A stretch of 64,000 nt of DNA from Sporosarcina ureae. GTDB taxonomy: Bacteria; Bacillota; Bacilli; Bacillales_A; Planococcaceae. Position numbers and translations under genes: made by a program. This document shows, piece by piece, positions 52,885 through 61,883 of the stretch. Every line of letters starts with the position of its first letter. The first letter of the stretch is position 1. The DNA lies in the NCBI RefSeq assembly GCF_002101375.1, contig NZ_CP015207.1, forward strand, positions 1,666,001 to 1,730,000. The letters are read 5' to 3'. The notes under the pieces were generated by a model. It made no database searches and was not told where the DNA came from. It saw only the letters and a list, made by a program, of their open reading frames with translations.

Positions 52885-54365
52885 GATTGCACCTCCACAT
52901 GCTGATTTCGTAATTCTCTTTTTAAGATTTTACCGTACGAGCTTTTCGGAAGTTCATCCACGATATACATCTCTTTTGGTTTTTTGAAACTTGCCATATG
53001 GTCAAGACATAATTGAAGTAATTCTTCTTTCATCACGGGCTTAGTACCGTTCGGAACGACATACGCAATGACGTTTTCGCCCCATTTATCGTCAGGTACG
53101 CCGATAACGCATGTCTCTTTTACCCCGTCATGCTTATTGAGGACTTCTTCTACTTCCCTCGGGTAAATATTGACCCCACCTGAAATGATAACGTCTTTTT
53201 TGCGGTCCACGATATGCACATAGCCCGCTTCACTTTTCCACCCGAGATCGCCTGTTTGCAACCAGCCGTTACGTAATGTTTCATTCGTCGCCTTCTCATT
53301 ATTCCAGTACCCTTTCATGACTAGGGAGCCTTTACAAACGATTTCTCCGACTTCACCTGCCGGCAGTTCAATCCCTTTTGCATCGACAATTTTCACATCG
53401 ACAAATGGTCCAACACGGCCACAGGATTCCAGATGATCGCCAAGTTCGCGTTTAGGCATCATCGTAATACACATCGGCGCTTCAACTTGACCGAATGTCT
53501 GTGCAAATATCGGCCCTGTTAAAGCGAGGGCTTGCTCGAGTTTACTTGCCGCAATCGAAGAACCTGCCATATTAATCGTTTTGATTGTAGATAAATTCTT
53601 CGGATTGAATTTCGGATGCTGGATCATCAAATTGACCATCGTCGGAACTAGAAAAATAACAGTGACTTTTTCTTTCGTTAGATTATGCACGAATTCTTCG
53701 GGCTCAAACTTGTTAAATACAACTTGCGTTAATCCATACAACCACGCTACATGCGACAGGAAGTTACTGCCGTGTGTCAATGGTGCGACATGTCCTATCA
53801 CATCGTCATAATCGGTTTCACAAGCAAGCGCTAGTGACAATGCTCCCGAAATGATGTTGCGATGACTCAGCATCACACCTTTTGGATTTCCTGTCGTTCC
53901 GGATGTATACATAATCGCGAAAGTATCTTCTTCCATAACTTCTGTTGTACATGTAGCACCAGCATTTTGTTCAATTGCCTGTTCGTACGGCTTGCCGATC
54001 GTTAACACCGGAATTGCTATAGTGATCGGTCCTATTAACTGTGATTCACCAATAATCAACCGAACATCTGCATCGTCTAGCATATATTCATGTTCTTTCG
54101 GATGAAGTCGATAGTTTAACGGTACTTTGATGACACCTGAGATCGCTGCTGCCACGTCAAGCTCGATATGTTCTAGACGATTCGATGACAGAACGGCGAA
54201 GCGGTCTCCTTTTTCAAGACCCACTTTCTTGAAGTATGCCGTCAGTGCAAGTGCCCGTTGCATCAGTTCATGAAACGTAAGGGAGCGCATTTCATCTTTC
54301 ACCGCGATTTTATTCGGATAGGCTGCTGCCGATTTCATTGCTAGTTTACCAATTGTCTCCACCAT
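52881..54365 (-). CDS. AMP-forming acyl-CoA synthetase
   Basis: ANL-superfamily ligase of 494 residues that activates a carboxylic acid with ATP and CoA. P-loop IMYTSGTTGNPKGVMLSHRN, A5-like TFGQVEAPMCITMMP, the TGDLGWKSEAGYVHIVDRKKD hinge and the C-terminal catalytic Lys region PKSSYGKILKRELR are present. The substrate, fatty or aromatic acid, is not decidable. ATG at 54365 lies 6 bases after AGGAG and overlaps the PCC gene stop (ATGA); the GTG one codon earlier is less well placed. Confidence 0.93.
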   Translation of the reverse strand: MVETIGKLAMKSAAAYPNKIAVKDEMRSLTFHELMQRALALTAYFKKVGLEKGDRFAVLSSNRLEHIELDVAAAISGVIKVPLNYRLHPKEHEYMLDDADVRLIIGESQLIGPITIAIPVLTIGKPYEQAIEQNAGATCTTEVMEEDTFAIMYTSGTTGNPKGVMLSHRNIISGALSLALACETDYDDVIGHVAPLTHGSNFLSHVAWLYGLTQVVFNKFEPEEFVHNLTKEKVTVIFLVPTMVNLMIQHPKFNPKNLSTIKTINMAGSSIAASKLEQALALTGPIFAQTFGQVEAPMCITMMPKRELGDHLESCGRVGPFVDVKIVDAKGIELPAGEVGEIVCKGSLVMKGYWNNEKATNETLRNGWLQTGDLGWKSEAGYVHIVDRKKDVIISGGVNIYPREVEEVLNKHDGVKETCVIGVPDDKWGENVIAYVVPNGTKPVMKEELLQLCLDHMASFKKPKEMYIVDELPKSSYGKILKRELRNQHVEVQS

Positions 54366-54841
54366 CACTCACTCCTTTGCGCAAAATGAAATAATGGAAT
54401 ACCTGAATATTCATCTGGTTTTCTATGAACATGTGTATTGGATACCGGCAATATAATGAATTCCACTGTAATTGCCACAGGATTTTCTCCTTTAAGGAAG
54501 TGACCACCATTCACCTGTTTATTACAGTCTACATATAAACCATGGAAGTGGATATCCAGCTGTCCTTGTTCATCGTAGCCAACAAACCCTGTACCTGAAA
54601 GCAGTTCGACGGGAGTGTCTGTAACAATCCGTTCGGAATACTGTAAACTTTTATCAAGATTTTGCTGAGGTTGTACAATGGTTGCATACGCAAGAGAACC
54701 TATACATTGAAATTGAGCTGCTTCAACGTGATGTTGCTTACACACTGCAAGAATCCCTTCAAATAGATCGGTATCTTTCTTCAAACGACCGATAATTCGA
54801 TTCGTTTTTTTGTCATACACCGCTTCAATTGGGTGATTCAA
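54365..54841 (-). CDS. PCC (DUF296) domain protein
   Basis: A 158-residue single PCC-domain protein. It retains the zinc-site histidines in LDIHFHGLYVD and NGGHFLKGE, plus the SLAYATIVQPQ and AVTVEFII-like strands of the fold. TTG at 54841 is 7 bases after GGAGGG; the longer frame from ATG 54856 would place that Shine-Dalgarno inside the gene. Known PCC proteins include DNA-binding and unknown-function enzymes; here, inside a catabolic operon, an enzymatic role is likely (inference). Overlaps the SDR gene by 17 bases. Confidence 0.85.
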   Translation of the reverse strand: MNHPIEAVYDKKTNRIIGRLKKDTDLFEGILAVCKQHHVEAAQFQCIGSLAYATIVQPQQNLDKSLQYSERIVTDTPVELLSGTGFVGYDEQGQLDIHFHGLYVDCNKQVNGGHFLKGENPVAITVEFIILPVSNTHVHRKPDEYSGIPLFHFAQRSE

Positions 54842-55526
54842 TACAAAACCCTCCATCTACTTTCAGTATTTGTCCTGTCGTATAATTAGATTCGGATGAA
54901 GCAAAATACAGTACAGCTTCTGCGATACTTGTCGCTGTGCCAGTTTGATGGATTGTCGCCTCGTCCAATTTTGTCATAGATATAGGTGCAACCGAATTAC
55001 ATGTAATTCCATACTCACTAAGCTCCTTAGCAGTCTGCTTCGTCAACTTACTAATTGAATCCTTAGAAGCTGTAAACGTTCGTTCACCGCCAAAACTTGA
55101 TATCGAACTAATGTTGATAATACGACCATACTTCTGCTCCATCATATATGGTGAGACACCTCGAATGAATAAAGAAGTTGCTTGTGCATTCGTTTCTGCT
55201 TCTAGTTCCCATTCATCAACAGATGACTGATTTTCATTGTGAGTACTACATATGCACATATTATTTACTAAGATATGTAGCTCTCCAAAGGTATCCGATG
55301 CTCTAGCCATTGCCGCATTCACAAATTCCTTATCCCGAACTTCGCCTAAGCATTCTAAATAAACTGCTTTGCCACTGAATGATTGAATTGCCTGCAATGT
55401 CGCCTCACAACTCACTGAATCCACCAGAACAACATTGGCCCCTTGTTGTGAAAGAAGGAGGGCCGTCTGGGCACCAATACCATTGGAAGCCCCTGTGACA
55501 ATCGCCGTCTGTCCTTTCAACTTCAT
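54825..55526 (-). CDS. short-chain dehydrogenase/reductase
   Basis: A 233-residue classical SDR with the NAD(P) motif VTGASNGIGAQTALLL, NNM for the NNAG block, and the C-terminus GGFCIE. The catalytic pair is altered: the region that should hold YxxxK reads RTFTASKDSISKL after IINISSISSFGG, so Ser is present (ISSIS) but Tyr is replaced by Thr or Ala, which casts doubt on standard activity. ATG at 55526 follows GGAGGAGGG. Confidence 0.88.
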   Translation of the reverse strand: MKLKGQTAIVTGASNGIGAQTALLLSQQGANVVLVDSVSCEATLQAIQSFSGKAVYLECLGEVRDKEFVNAAMARASDTFGELHILVNNMCICSTHNENQSSVDEWELEAETNAQATSLFIRGVSPYMMEQKYGRIINISSISSFGGERTFTASKDSISKLTKQTAKELSEYGITCNSVAPISMTKLDEATIHQTGTATSIAEAVLYFASSESNYTTGQILKVDGGFCIESPN

Positions 55527-55543
55527 AAGCAACCCTCCTCCAT

Positions 55544-56866
55544 CTACTTAATGTCTAGTAAATCTGGTAAAAATGTAGAGATCTGCGGAATATACGTAAT
55601 GAGTAACAAAATAATGATGGAAGAGACAACGAAAGGCAAAACTCCTTTCGATATTTGCCCTATTGAAGTATTCGATATACCCGCGGCTACGAATAAATTG
55701 AGACCGACTGGCGGAGTGAAAAGTCCAATCGCTAAGTTGACTGTCATGAAGACACCGAATACTGTTGGATCGACGTCGAACAATAGCACAATCGGCAATA
55801 AAATCGGAATGAAAATATAGTAGGCAGAAATTGCATCGATAAACATCCCAGCAATTAGGAGAATGATATTAATTAGCAATAAGATGATAATTTTATTATC
55901 TGAAATACTTAACATGACGTTCGAAATCTGCGTTGCGATTTGCTCTGTTGTGATGATGTATGCATAGACACTCGCCGCACTGACGATAAACATGACGACC
56001 GCCGTCTGAATACCCGCTGCCACTAAGATGTCATACAGCTTTTTCAGTGTCAGTTCACGGTAAATGAAAAATCCGATGAACAAACTATAAAATACCGCCA
56101 CTACCGCTGCTTCTGTCGGTGTAAAGTATCCACCATAAATACCACCTAAAATTATAACGGGAATTAATAGGCCCCAGATCGCATTTCCGAAAGCTTTAAA
56201 GCGTTCCGCACTTGTTGCAGGTTCTATTATGTACTGTTGCGATATCGGTCCCTCGCGTTTTTCCTGTCGATACCTAACGAACATGGCGGCTATAATAAAT
56301 CCAACGCCCAATAGCAGGCCAGGAATGACCCCTGCCATGAACATTCTTCCGATCGATACCGGAATTTGATCGCCCGCCACTACAGCGAAGACGATAAAAG
56401 CAATACTAGGAGGAATGATGATACCGATTGCTCCGGAACTGGCCACCAAACCTGCTGCAGTTTCCGTTTTATACCCGTTCTTCACCATACCTGGGATTAA
56501 AATACCCCCAATTGCAGCAACCGTTGCAGGGCCTGAACCTGAAATGGCTGCGAAGAAAATCGCTGTCATAACGGTAACAAAAATAATTCCGCTTTTACGA
56601 TGACCAACTAAAGCTTGCGCAAAATCAATCAATCTTTTTGAAATTCCCGCGTGCTCCATAATGACTCCCGCCAAGATGAAAAACGGGATTGCGAGCAACG
56701 TAAATTTCGCTACACTTGTATACATGATATCTGCAACCAATTCCAAACCAAACAATCCACTGCCTGTAAATAGCACAACAATGGACGAGATTGCTAAGGC
56801 CACAGCAATGGGCATTCGAAGCATGACTAAAATAAAAAAAACGCCGAATAAAATGATCGCTGTCAT
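55544..56866 (-). CDS. dctM: TRAP transporter large permease (DctM)
   Basis: A 440-residue membrane protein with about 12 helices, in the DctM family (LRMPIAVALAISSIVVLF, GSGPATVAAIGGILIPGM, SGAIGIIIPPSIAFIVFA). TRAP transporters use an ion gradient and a periplasmic binding protein to take up organic acids (known). It overlaps dctQ by 4 bases and precedes the SDR gene by 17 bases, so uptake and catabolism are in one operon. Confidence 0.93.
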   Translation of the reverse strand: MTAIILFGVFFILVMLRMPIAVALAISSIVVLFTGSGLFGLELVADIMYTSVAKFTLLAIPFFILAGVIMEHAGISKRLIDFAQALVGHRKSGIIFVTVMTAIFFAAISGSGPATVAAIGGILIPGMVKNGYKTETAAGLVASSGAIGIIIPPSIAFIVFAVVAGDQIPVSIGRMFMAGVIPGLLLGVGFIIAAMFVRYRQEKREGPISQQYIIEPATSAERFKAFGNAIWGLLIPVIILGGIYGGYFTPTEAAVVAVFYSLFIGFFIYRELTLKKLYDILVAAGIQTAVVMFIVSAASVYAYIITTEQIATQISNVMLSISDNKIIILLLINIILLIAGMFIDAISAYYIFIPILLPIVLLFDVDPTVFGVFMTVNLAIGLFTPPVGLNLFVAAGISNTSIGQISKGVLPFVVSSIIILLLITYIPQISTFLPDLLDIK

Positions 56867-57348
56867 AATGGCTGCTCTCCCTTCTCGTTTTGCTGTCGGA
56901 ATTCAACAATAGTTACTTGGATAGAGCGGATTAAACAAAACAGCGCACCGATTGGCATTGACATCGAGAACCACCATTGTGGCCAACCAAGAGAAGGTGT
57001 TTTCTGTCCCATATCCATCTGGTACTGCACCATCTTCAAACCAAAATATAGCAGAATAAAAAATAATAGCATCATCATCAATCCAACCAAAATCGTAATA
57101 ATATTCTTTAGCAACAGACTGCCCTTGTCATAAATCAGAGTAAAGCCAAGGTGCGCGTACTTACGCACACCAATGGCCGTTCCGACAAATGTTAACAATA
57201 CGAACAAGTTAACTGTAATTTCTTCTGTAAAAGAAAATGAATAATTGGCAAATCCTCTGGATAAAATATTAACGAATGCAATGGTGGACATAATGGACAG
57301 TACAATCACGACAATCCATTCTTCTAATCTATTGAATATTTTCCCCAT
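56863..57348 (-). CDS. dctQ: TRAP transporter small permease (DctQ)
   Basis: A 161-residue four-helix protein (VVIVLSIMSTIAFVNILSRG, EEITVNLFVLLTFVGTAIGVRKYAHLG, IITILVGLMMMLLFFILLYFG, SMPIGALFCLIRSIQV), typical of DctQ. It lies 18 bases after dctP and overlaps dctM by 4. Confidence 0.92.
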   Translation of the reverse strand: MGKIFNRLEEWIVVIVLSIMSTIAFVNILSRGFANYSFSFTEEITVNLFVLLTFVGTAIGVRKYAHLGFTLIYDKGSLLLKNIITILVGLMMMLLFFILLYFGLKMVQYQMDMGQKTPSLGWPQWWFSMSMPIGALFCLIRSIQVTIVEFRQQNEKGEQPL

Positions 57349-57366
57349 ACATCCACCCTCCAGTTC

Positions 57367-58401
57367 TTATTGGTCTTGGAACTTGTCTAATAAATCCTTG
57401 CCCCAAATATCTTCATACTTTTTATAAACCGGTTGCACCGCTTCTGTAAACTTGGCTAGTTCTTCGTCTGTTGGTGCATAGAACTGCATGCCTGCTTCCT
57501 TCAGCTCACTAATTTGTTTCTCTTCTTTTTCACGTGCCATTTCTACTTGATATTCTGCCGCTTCTTTACCTAACTTCTTCACAAGCTCCTGATCTTCTTC
57601 ACTCATCGAATCAAACAACTTCTTATTGATGCCCAATACTAGTGGATCATAGGAATAGTTCCAAGTCGTCAAGTAGTCTTGTACTTCATTCAATTTAGAA
57701 GAGTGAATAACATCAATCGGATTTTCTTGACCATCAATCGTACCTTGCTGAAGAGATGTAAATACTTCAGAGAATGCCATTGTCGTTGGATCCGCACCTA
57801 GTGCACGGTACAAGTCTGTGTACATGGTGATCCCAGGAATACGTACTTTCAGACCTTTCATATCTTCTGGTGATTTGATTTCCTTTTTACTGTTTGTGAT
57901 TTGACGGAAACCATTCTCTCCGAATCCGAGTAATTCTACGTTCTTTTCATTGAGTATTTCTGCAAGTGCTTCTCCACCTGCACCATCAAATACTTTGTCT
58001 ACCCCATCTTTATCTTTAAATAGAAATGGCGCACTCGCCACACCAAAGCGATCATCTAAGATTGAGTAAATAATAGTGGAGTGAAGGCTCAAGTCGGTCT
58101 GCCCTTTTGTCAGAAGCTCTACACCTTTCCCTTGATCGCCATTTGATAGTTGTTCATTCGGAAACACTTCAATATTGATACGACCATCCGTTTGTTCATT
58201 CAAGTCCTGCGCTAACTTGTCTGCGGCCTGATACCAAGTAGATGAATCATTAACCGTGACAGACATTTTCAGATCGTATGATTTTCCTTCAGACTCACCC
58301 GCACCGTCTGTTGTTTCTTCTTTGTCTGACGAACAAGCTGCCAACATCAGCATGGCAGATAAACTAATTGCGCCTAAAACACTCTTTTTCTTCATTTTCA
58401 T
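57367..58401 (-). CDS. dctP: TRAP transporter substrate-binding lipoprotein (DctP)
   Basis: A 344-residue extracytoplasmic DctP-type receptor. The lipobox is LMLAACSSD. The ligand Arg region MKGLKVRIPG and the signature SLQQGTIDGQENPIDVI are clear, and the C-terminal helices are typical. ATG at 58401 follows GGGGGGAAC; the frame extends 23 codons upstream without a site. It is the first gene of the eight-gene cluster and its specificity (organic or aromatic acid) is unknown. Confidence 0.92.
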   Translation of the reverse strand: MKMKKKSVLGAISLSAMLMLAACSSDKEETTDGAGESEGKSYDLKMSVTVNDSSTWYQAADKLAQDLNEQTDGRINIEVFPNEQLSNGDQGKGVELLTKGQTDLSLHSTIIYSILDDRFGVASAPFLFKDKDGVDKVFDGAGGEALAEILNEKNVELLGFGENGFRQITNSKKEIKSPEDMKGLKVRIPGITMYTDLYRALGADPTTMAFSEVFTSLQQGTIDGQENPIDVIHSSKLNEVQDYLTTWNYSYDPLVLGINKKLFDSMSEEDQELVKKLGKEAAEYQVEMAREKEEKQISELKEAGMQFYAPTDEELAKFTEAVQPVYKKYEDIWGKDLLDKFQDQ

Positions 58402-58633
58402 TTGTTGTTCCCCCCAGTTTTTTTCAAAAGTCATCCAGATACTTATTACATCTAAAGAGTATCTATTCAAAACATTTTATTAGTATATATAATTCTAATA
58501 GTCTGACAGTTTAATTCATATAGACTTTAGTACAATGATATATAGAAAAACACTTCTATTTTTTGTGTCAACGTCTAGTTTCCATAGTAAAGCTTCTTTT
58601 TTCAGCTCTGCCATCATATTAAAATAATAAAAC

Positions 58634-58669
58634 ACAAAAAGAGGAGCCATTCAGTGCCCCTCTTTTTAT
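58634..58669 (-). terminator. terminator after the YibF-like gene
   Basis: AAAAAGAGGGGC ... GCTCCTCTTTTT on the minus strand, overlapping the stop region of the downstream gene of the YibE/F pair. Confidence 0.85.
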
Positions 58670-59439
58670 ACGTTATTTAACTTTTTCCTAGCTCTTACTA
58701 AGTAAAATGCATTGATCCAAGAAGCAATCGGTATGACTAGCGCGATGCCAAGCCCCGCACAAAGGATCAAAATCATTTCTGAACTGAATATCTTTGAATT
58801 GACAATATCTCCTATAGAGTAGTGTAAATCCTTGAACCAAATGAGCAGTGCCAAATAGCCTCCAAAGAAAGCGAAGAACAAGGTATTGGTATCGGTTCCT
58901 AAAATATCTCGTCCAACACTGACACCAGACGTAAATAACTCCTTCTTACTTAAGCTTCTACTATGCTTAAATACTTCATGCATAGTGGAAGCGATCGATA
59001 TAGCGACGTCCATGATGGCTCCAATTGTACTCATGATAATGACGGAAGCACCTATTTTTACGAAATCCACGCCAATATAGAGTGACATACCTGCGATTGC
59101 CTCTTCTTCCTCTTCACCAAACCCTTGAATCATGAGCTTTTGGGATACTACTACTATGAAAAACAATAATATACTAATGGTAATCATCGTCGAGATGAAT
59201 GCTATTACCGTTTTGCTATTCACTTCATTAATGTAAAATAAACTGACGCATCCAATCACTATGCAGGCGATAAATGTAATCAGTATAGGATTAGCGTTCG
59301 GATCCAACATAAAAAACATGGTGAAGAAGACGACACCAAAGTTAAAAAACAGCGAAATGAATGATCGCACTCCACTTTTTCCACCTACCCCAATCATCAA
59401 TACGAGTAAAATAACCGCGAGCCATACTATCACATTCAT
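58666..59439 (-). CDS. YibE/F-family membrane protein (second of pair)
   Basis: A 257-residue protein with about seven helices and the YibE/F-like block IGAIMDVAISIASTMHEVFKHSRSLSKKELFTSGVSVGRDILGTDTNTLFFAFFGG. It overlaps the upstream paralog gene by 4 bases. Function unknown; the shared block in both proteins (see next entry) suggests a two-component permease. Confidence 0.85.
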   Translation of the reverse strand: MNVIVWLAVILLVLMIGVGGKSGVRSFISLFFNFGVVFFTMFFMLDPNANPILITFIACIVIGCVSLFYINEVNSKTVIAFISTMITISILLFFIVVVSQKLMIQGFGEEEEEAIAGMSLYIGVDFVKIGASVIIMSTIGAIMDVAISIASTMHEVFKHSRSLSKKELFTSGVSVGRDILGTDTNTLFFAFFGGYLALLIWFKDLHYSIGDIVNSKIFSSEMILILCAGLGIALVIPIASWINAFYLVRARKKLNNV

Positions 59440-60557
59440 ATTCTCGCCCTCTTTCGTTCAATAAAGAAAATCGCTGTATAGAGTCCAATCGGGATAGTCA
59501 AGACGATCCCAATTCCACCAGCTAATGCACGTGCTAATTCCAGCGATAGATTCATCGAAAGTGCAAATCCTACAGGTGAAGAGTTTTTTAAATAGAGGAT
59601 CAGCATGGGGATGGATCCACTTATATAAGCGAAAAATAGAATGCTTGTAATAGTTCCCATAATATCTTTGCCGATATCTATGCCAGATGCTTTCAGCGCT
59701 TTAACGGATATAGTACTATCTCTTTCATATAATGCAAACATCGAAGACGACATGGTAATGGCCACATCCATGATAGCTCCAAGAGATCCAATAAATAACC
59801 CCGCCATGAAGATCGTGTGATAAGGACGCGTCAAAAACTGCATTTCTTCATAACGCAGCCCATTCCCAGAAGTGATCCAGATGACAAGAGACGTGATGGA
59901 AAGAGATACTACCGTTGCGACTAACGTAGCCACAATGGCGGCATACGTTTTTTCATTGCGTCCGCTAACTAACAGGAGCGAAATGGTTGTGAATAACAGG
60001 ATACATATCCCGCAAACCACAAGTAAACTGACCTCATAATATTTCACATAAATATCTAAAGCGACTGATAGTACCATGACGTTCATCACAAAGCCCACTA
60101 TCGCCAATAGCCCTTGCTTATGCCCTACAATCAATAGCGTAAAGACGAAGATCCATGCAACGATCAATACGTATTTATCACGTTTCACGTCTGTGATACT
60201 ACCTGTCAGTTCTTCTCTTGCCTTGGAATCAATCGAGACAAATAGTTCATTTCCTATATGGTACTGTTGATCGTACGCCCCCGAAGATGAATACTCATTT
60301 ACCAACTGGACTTCACGACCCATTTCTTCCCCATTCATGATCCTAGCTACTATGTGCTGAACAAATAGGGTATCTTCATTGCCATGCGTATCTGTTACCT
60401 CAGTTTTTTCCTCTATCGTTGTATGGATTACCTTAGCGATCGGTCGGTCATAAAATGAATAATTTTGATTTACAAAAACAATGGAACTGATACAGCAAAG
60501 TGCTAAGATCAAAAACAAGATCCACTGCCATGTTGTGACGTTTCTAATTCTATTCAA
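59436..60557 (-). CDS. YibE/F-family membrane protein (first of pair)
   Basis: A 373-residue protein with an N-terminal helix, an extracytoplasmic stretch of about 110 residues (KVIHTTIEEKTEVTDTHG ...) and about seven helices. The block LGAIMDVAITMSSSMFALYERDSTISVKALKASGIDIGKDIMGTITSILFFAYISG matches that of its downstream neighbour. TTG at 60557 lies 7 bases after AGGAGG; the frame extends further upstream without a site. Substrate unknown. Confidence 0.85.
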   Translation of the reverse strand: MNRIRNVTTWQWILFLILALCCISSIVFVNQNYSFYDRPIAKVIHTTIEEKTEVTDTHGNEDTLFVQHIVARIMNGEEMGREVQLVNEYSSSGAYDQQYHIGNELFVSIDSKAREELTGSITDVKRDKYVLIVAWIFVFTLLIVGHKQGLLAIVGFVMNVMVLSVALDIYVKYYEVSLLVVCGICILLFTTISLLLVSGRNEKTYAAIVATLVATVVSLSITSLVIWITSGNGLRYEEMQFLTRPYHTIFMAGLFIGSLGAIMDVAITMSSSMFALYERDSTISVKALKASGIDIGKDIMGTITSILFFAYISGSIPMLILYLKNSSPVGFALSMNLSLELARALAGGIGIVLTIPIGLYTAIFFIERKRARI

Positions 60558-60655
60558 GACAATCCTCCTGACACCCTTAGGATGAGACACAGATTAATCC
60601 TACCATGAATAAGACGTAGGTTTGAAAAAAAAATCATCTGTTTCTCCATCCAGTA

Positions 60656-60690
60656 AGAAAAGCTCCGCTTCCCATATAGGAAGCGAAGCA
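60656..60690 (-). terminator. terminator after the CdaR-type gene
   Basis: GCTTCGCTTCC ... GGAAGCGGAGC followed by TTTTC on the minus strand. Confidence 0.85.
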
Positions 60691-60710
60691 AATTGATCAC
60701 TTATTCATGA

Positions 60711-61808
60711 CTACTCCTCCATTAAACGCAATGCCAAGTACAACAAAAAGACATCATGTGTACTAGAAACAGATAATCCCGTTAATTGCTCGATCTTTTG
60801 CAGCCGGTAAGACCATGTGTTTTTATGGATATGCAGACGCTGTGCAGTATTTTGCATCGATTGATTCTCTTCGAACCATACTGTCAAATTATTTAGCAGG
60901 TCTTTATGATCTTCCAGCGTCGCAACTGTACGCTTAAGAAATTCTTGCTTCACCATATCTGGAACGCTCTGCAAAATAATTTCAAGCCGCAGTTCATGCT
61001 CAAAGACAATATCGCCGGATCCCTTTGCAGCATTGACAGCACGTTCTGCCTGCGCGAATGATTTAGCTAATTCGAAATACCGTGTGGATGCACCTATACC
61101 TGCGACGACTTGTACTTTCTTGCGCCGTTTTATATGAAGCAACAGGAATTCTAATTCATTTTTTACTGTTTGTTGATTCATTTCAGGTAATAATAGTAAG
61201 ATTTTATTTTGCGCCCAGCGAATCATCTTCATAGAAGGGTGGATATTTTGAATCGACGCGAATGTCTCCATTTCCTCGATCGTGAACTGTTCCAGTAAAT
61301 CCAGCACTTCCAATACCACCACTTGACGGTAAAGAGTGACGTCGATTCCGAGCAGTGTCCCCCGTTCCATAAATCGTTCATCTTTCTTTGATCCTGTCAG
61401 CCAGTCAAAGACGAAGAACTCCACATCACGTACTTTTTCATCCTTCTGCTTTCGTTTCAGGGAGTCCTGGATGAACAGTTCCGCTACGCGTAAGATCAGC
61501 TGAGCCTGCGGATGAATCTCGTCTGGATCACCCGTCACACCAAGTACAGCGATCGGTTCGCCTCCAATGATGATTGGCAAGACGATACCCCTACGAACCC
61601 CCTGCAGATGCTGCGCTTCCTCATCCCCCATACGGAGCATCGTTTTCTGACGCATACTCAACAGTGCTCCTTCATGGAACTGGTTGATTCGATCGGGTTC
61701 TGTACTCGATTGAATGAAGCCTCTTCGATCCGTTAAAATGACTTGCTGCTTAATCAGATTCGATAATTCCGTTACCATTTCATGTCCTAATGTATCAAAT
61801 TGAAACAC
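60711..61808 (-). CDS. CdaR/PucR-family transcriptional regulator
   Basis: A 365-residue regulator with an N-terminal sugar-diacid recognition domain (LVTELSNLIKQQVILTDRRGFIQSS, GIVLPIIIGGEPIAVLGVTGDP), a central GGDEF-like fold and a C-terminal PucR-type HTH (QSMQNTAQRLHIHKNTWSYRLQKIEQLTGL). GTG at 61808 is well spaced from GAGGTGA; GTG at 61817 overlaps that site. No glycerate/glucarate genes are adjacent; the TRAP cluster 2 kb away is a possible but unproven target. Confidence 0.9.
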   Translation of the reverse strand: MFQFDTLGHEMVTELSNLIKQQVILTDRRGFIQSSTEPDRINQFHEGALLSMRQKTMLRMGDEEAQHLQGVRRGIVLPIIIGGEPIAVLGVTGDPDEIHPQAQLILRVAELFIQDSLKRKQKDEKVRDVEFFVFDWLTGSKKDERFMERGTLLGIDVTLYRQVVVLEVLDLLEQFTIEEMETFASIQNIHPSMKMIRWAQNKILLLLPEMNQQTVKNELEFLLLHIKRRKKVQVVAGIGASTRYFELAKSFAQAERAVNAAKGSGDIVFEHELRLEIILQSVPDMVKQEFLKRTVATLEDHKDLLNNLTVWFEENQSMQNTAQRLHIHKNTWSYRLQKIEQLTGLSVSSTHDVFLLYLALRLMEE

Positions 61809-61883
61809 CTGTCTCACCTCAAATGGAAACCGTTTGTAATACTTAGTTTACGTCACTTTAGATTCCACTACAATAGAGGAGAT

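Noticed and set aside
54842..54856. ATG 54856 as start of the PCC-domain gene
   Set aside because: The GGAGGG Shine-Dalgarno lies inside that extension and is ideally placed for TTG at 54841.
61820..61850. cre site upstream of the CdaR-type gene
   Set aside because: TGGAAACCGTTTGT looks similar but is out of register by one base in the CG centre compared with the cre consensus.
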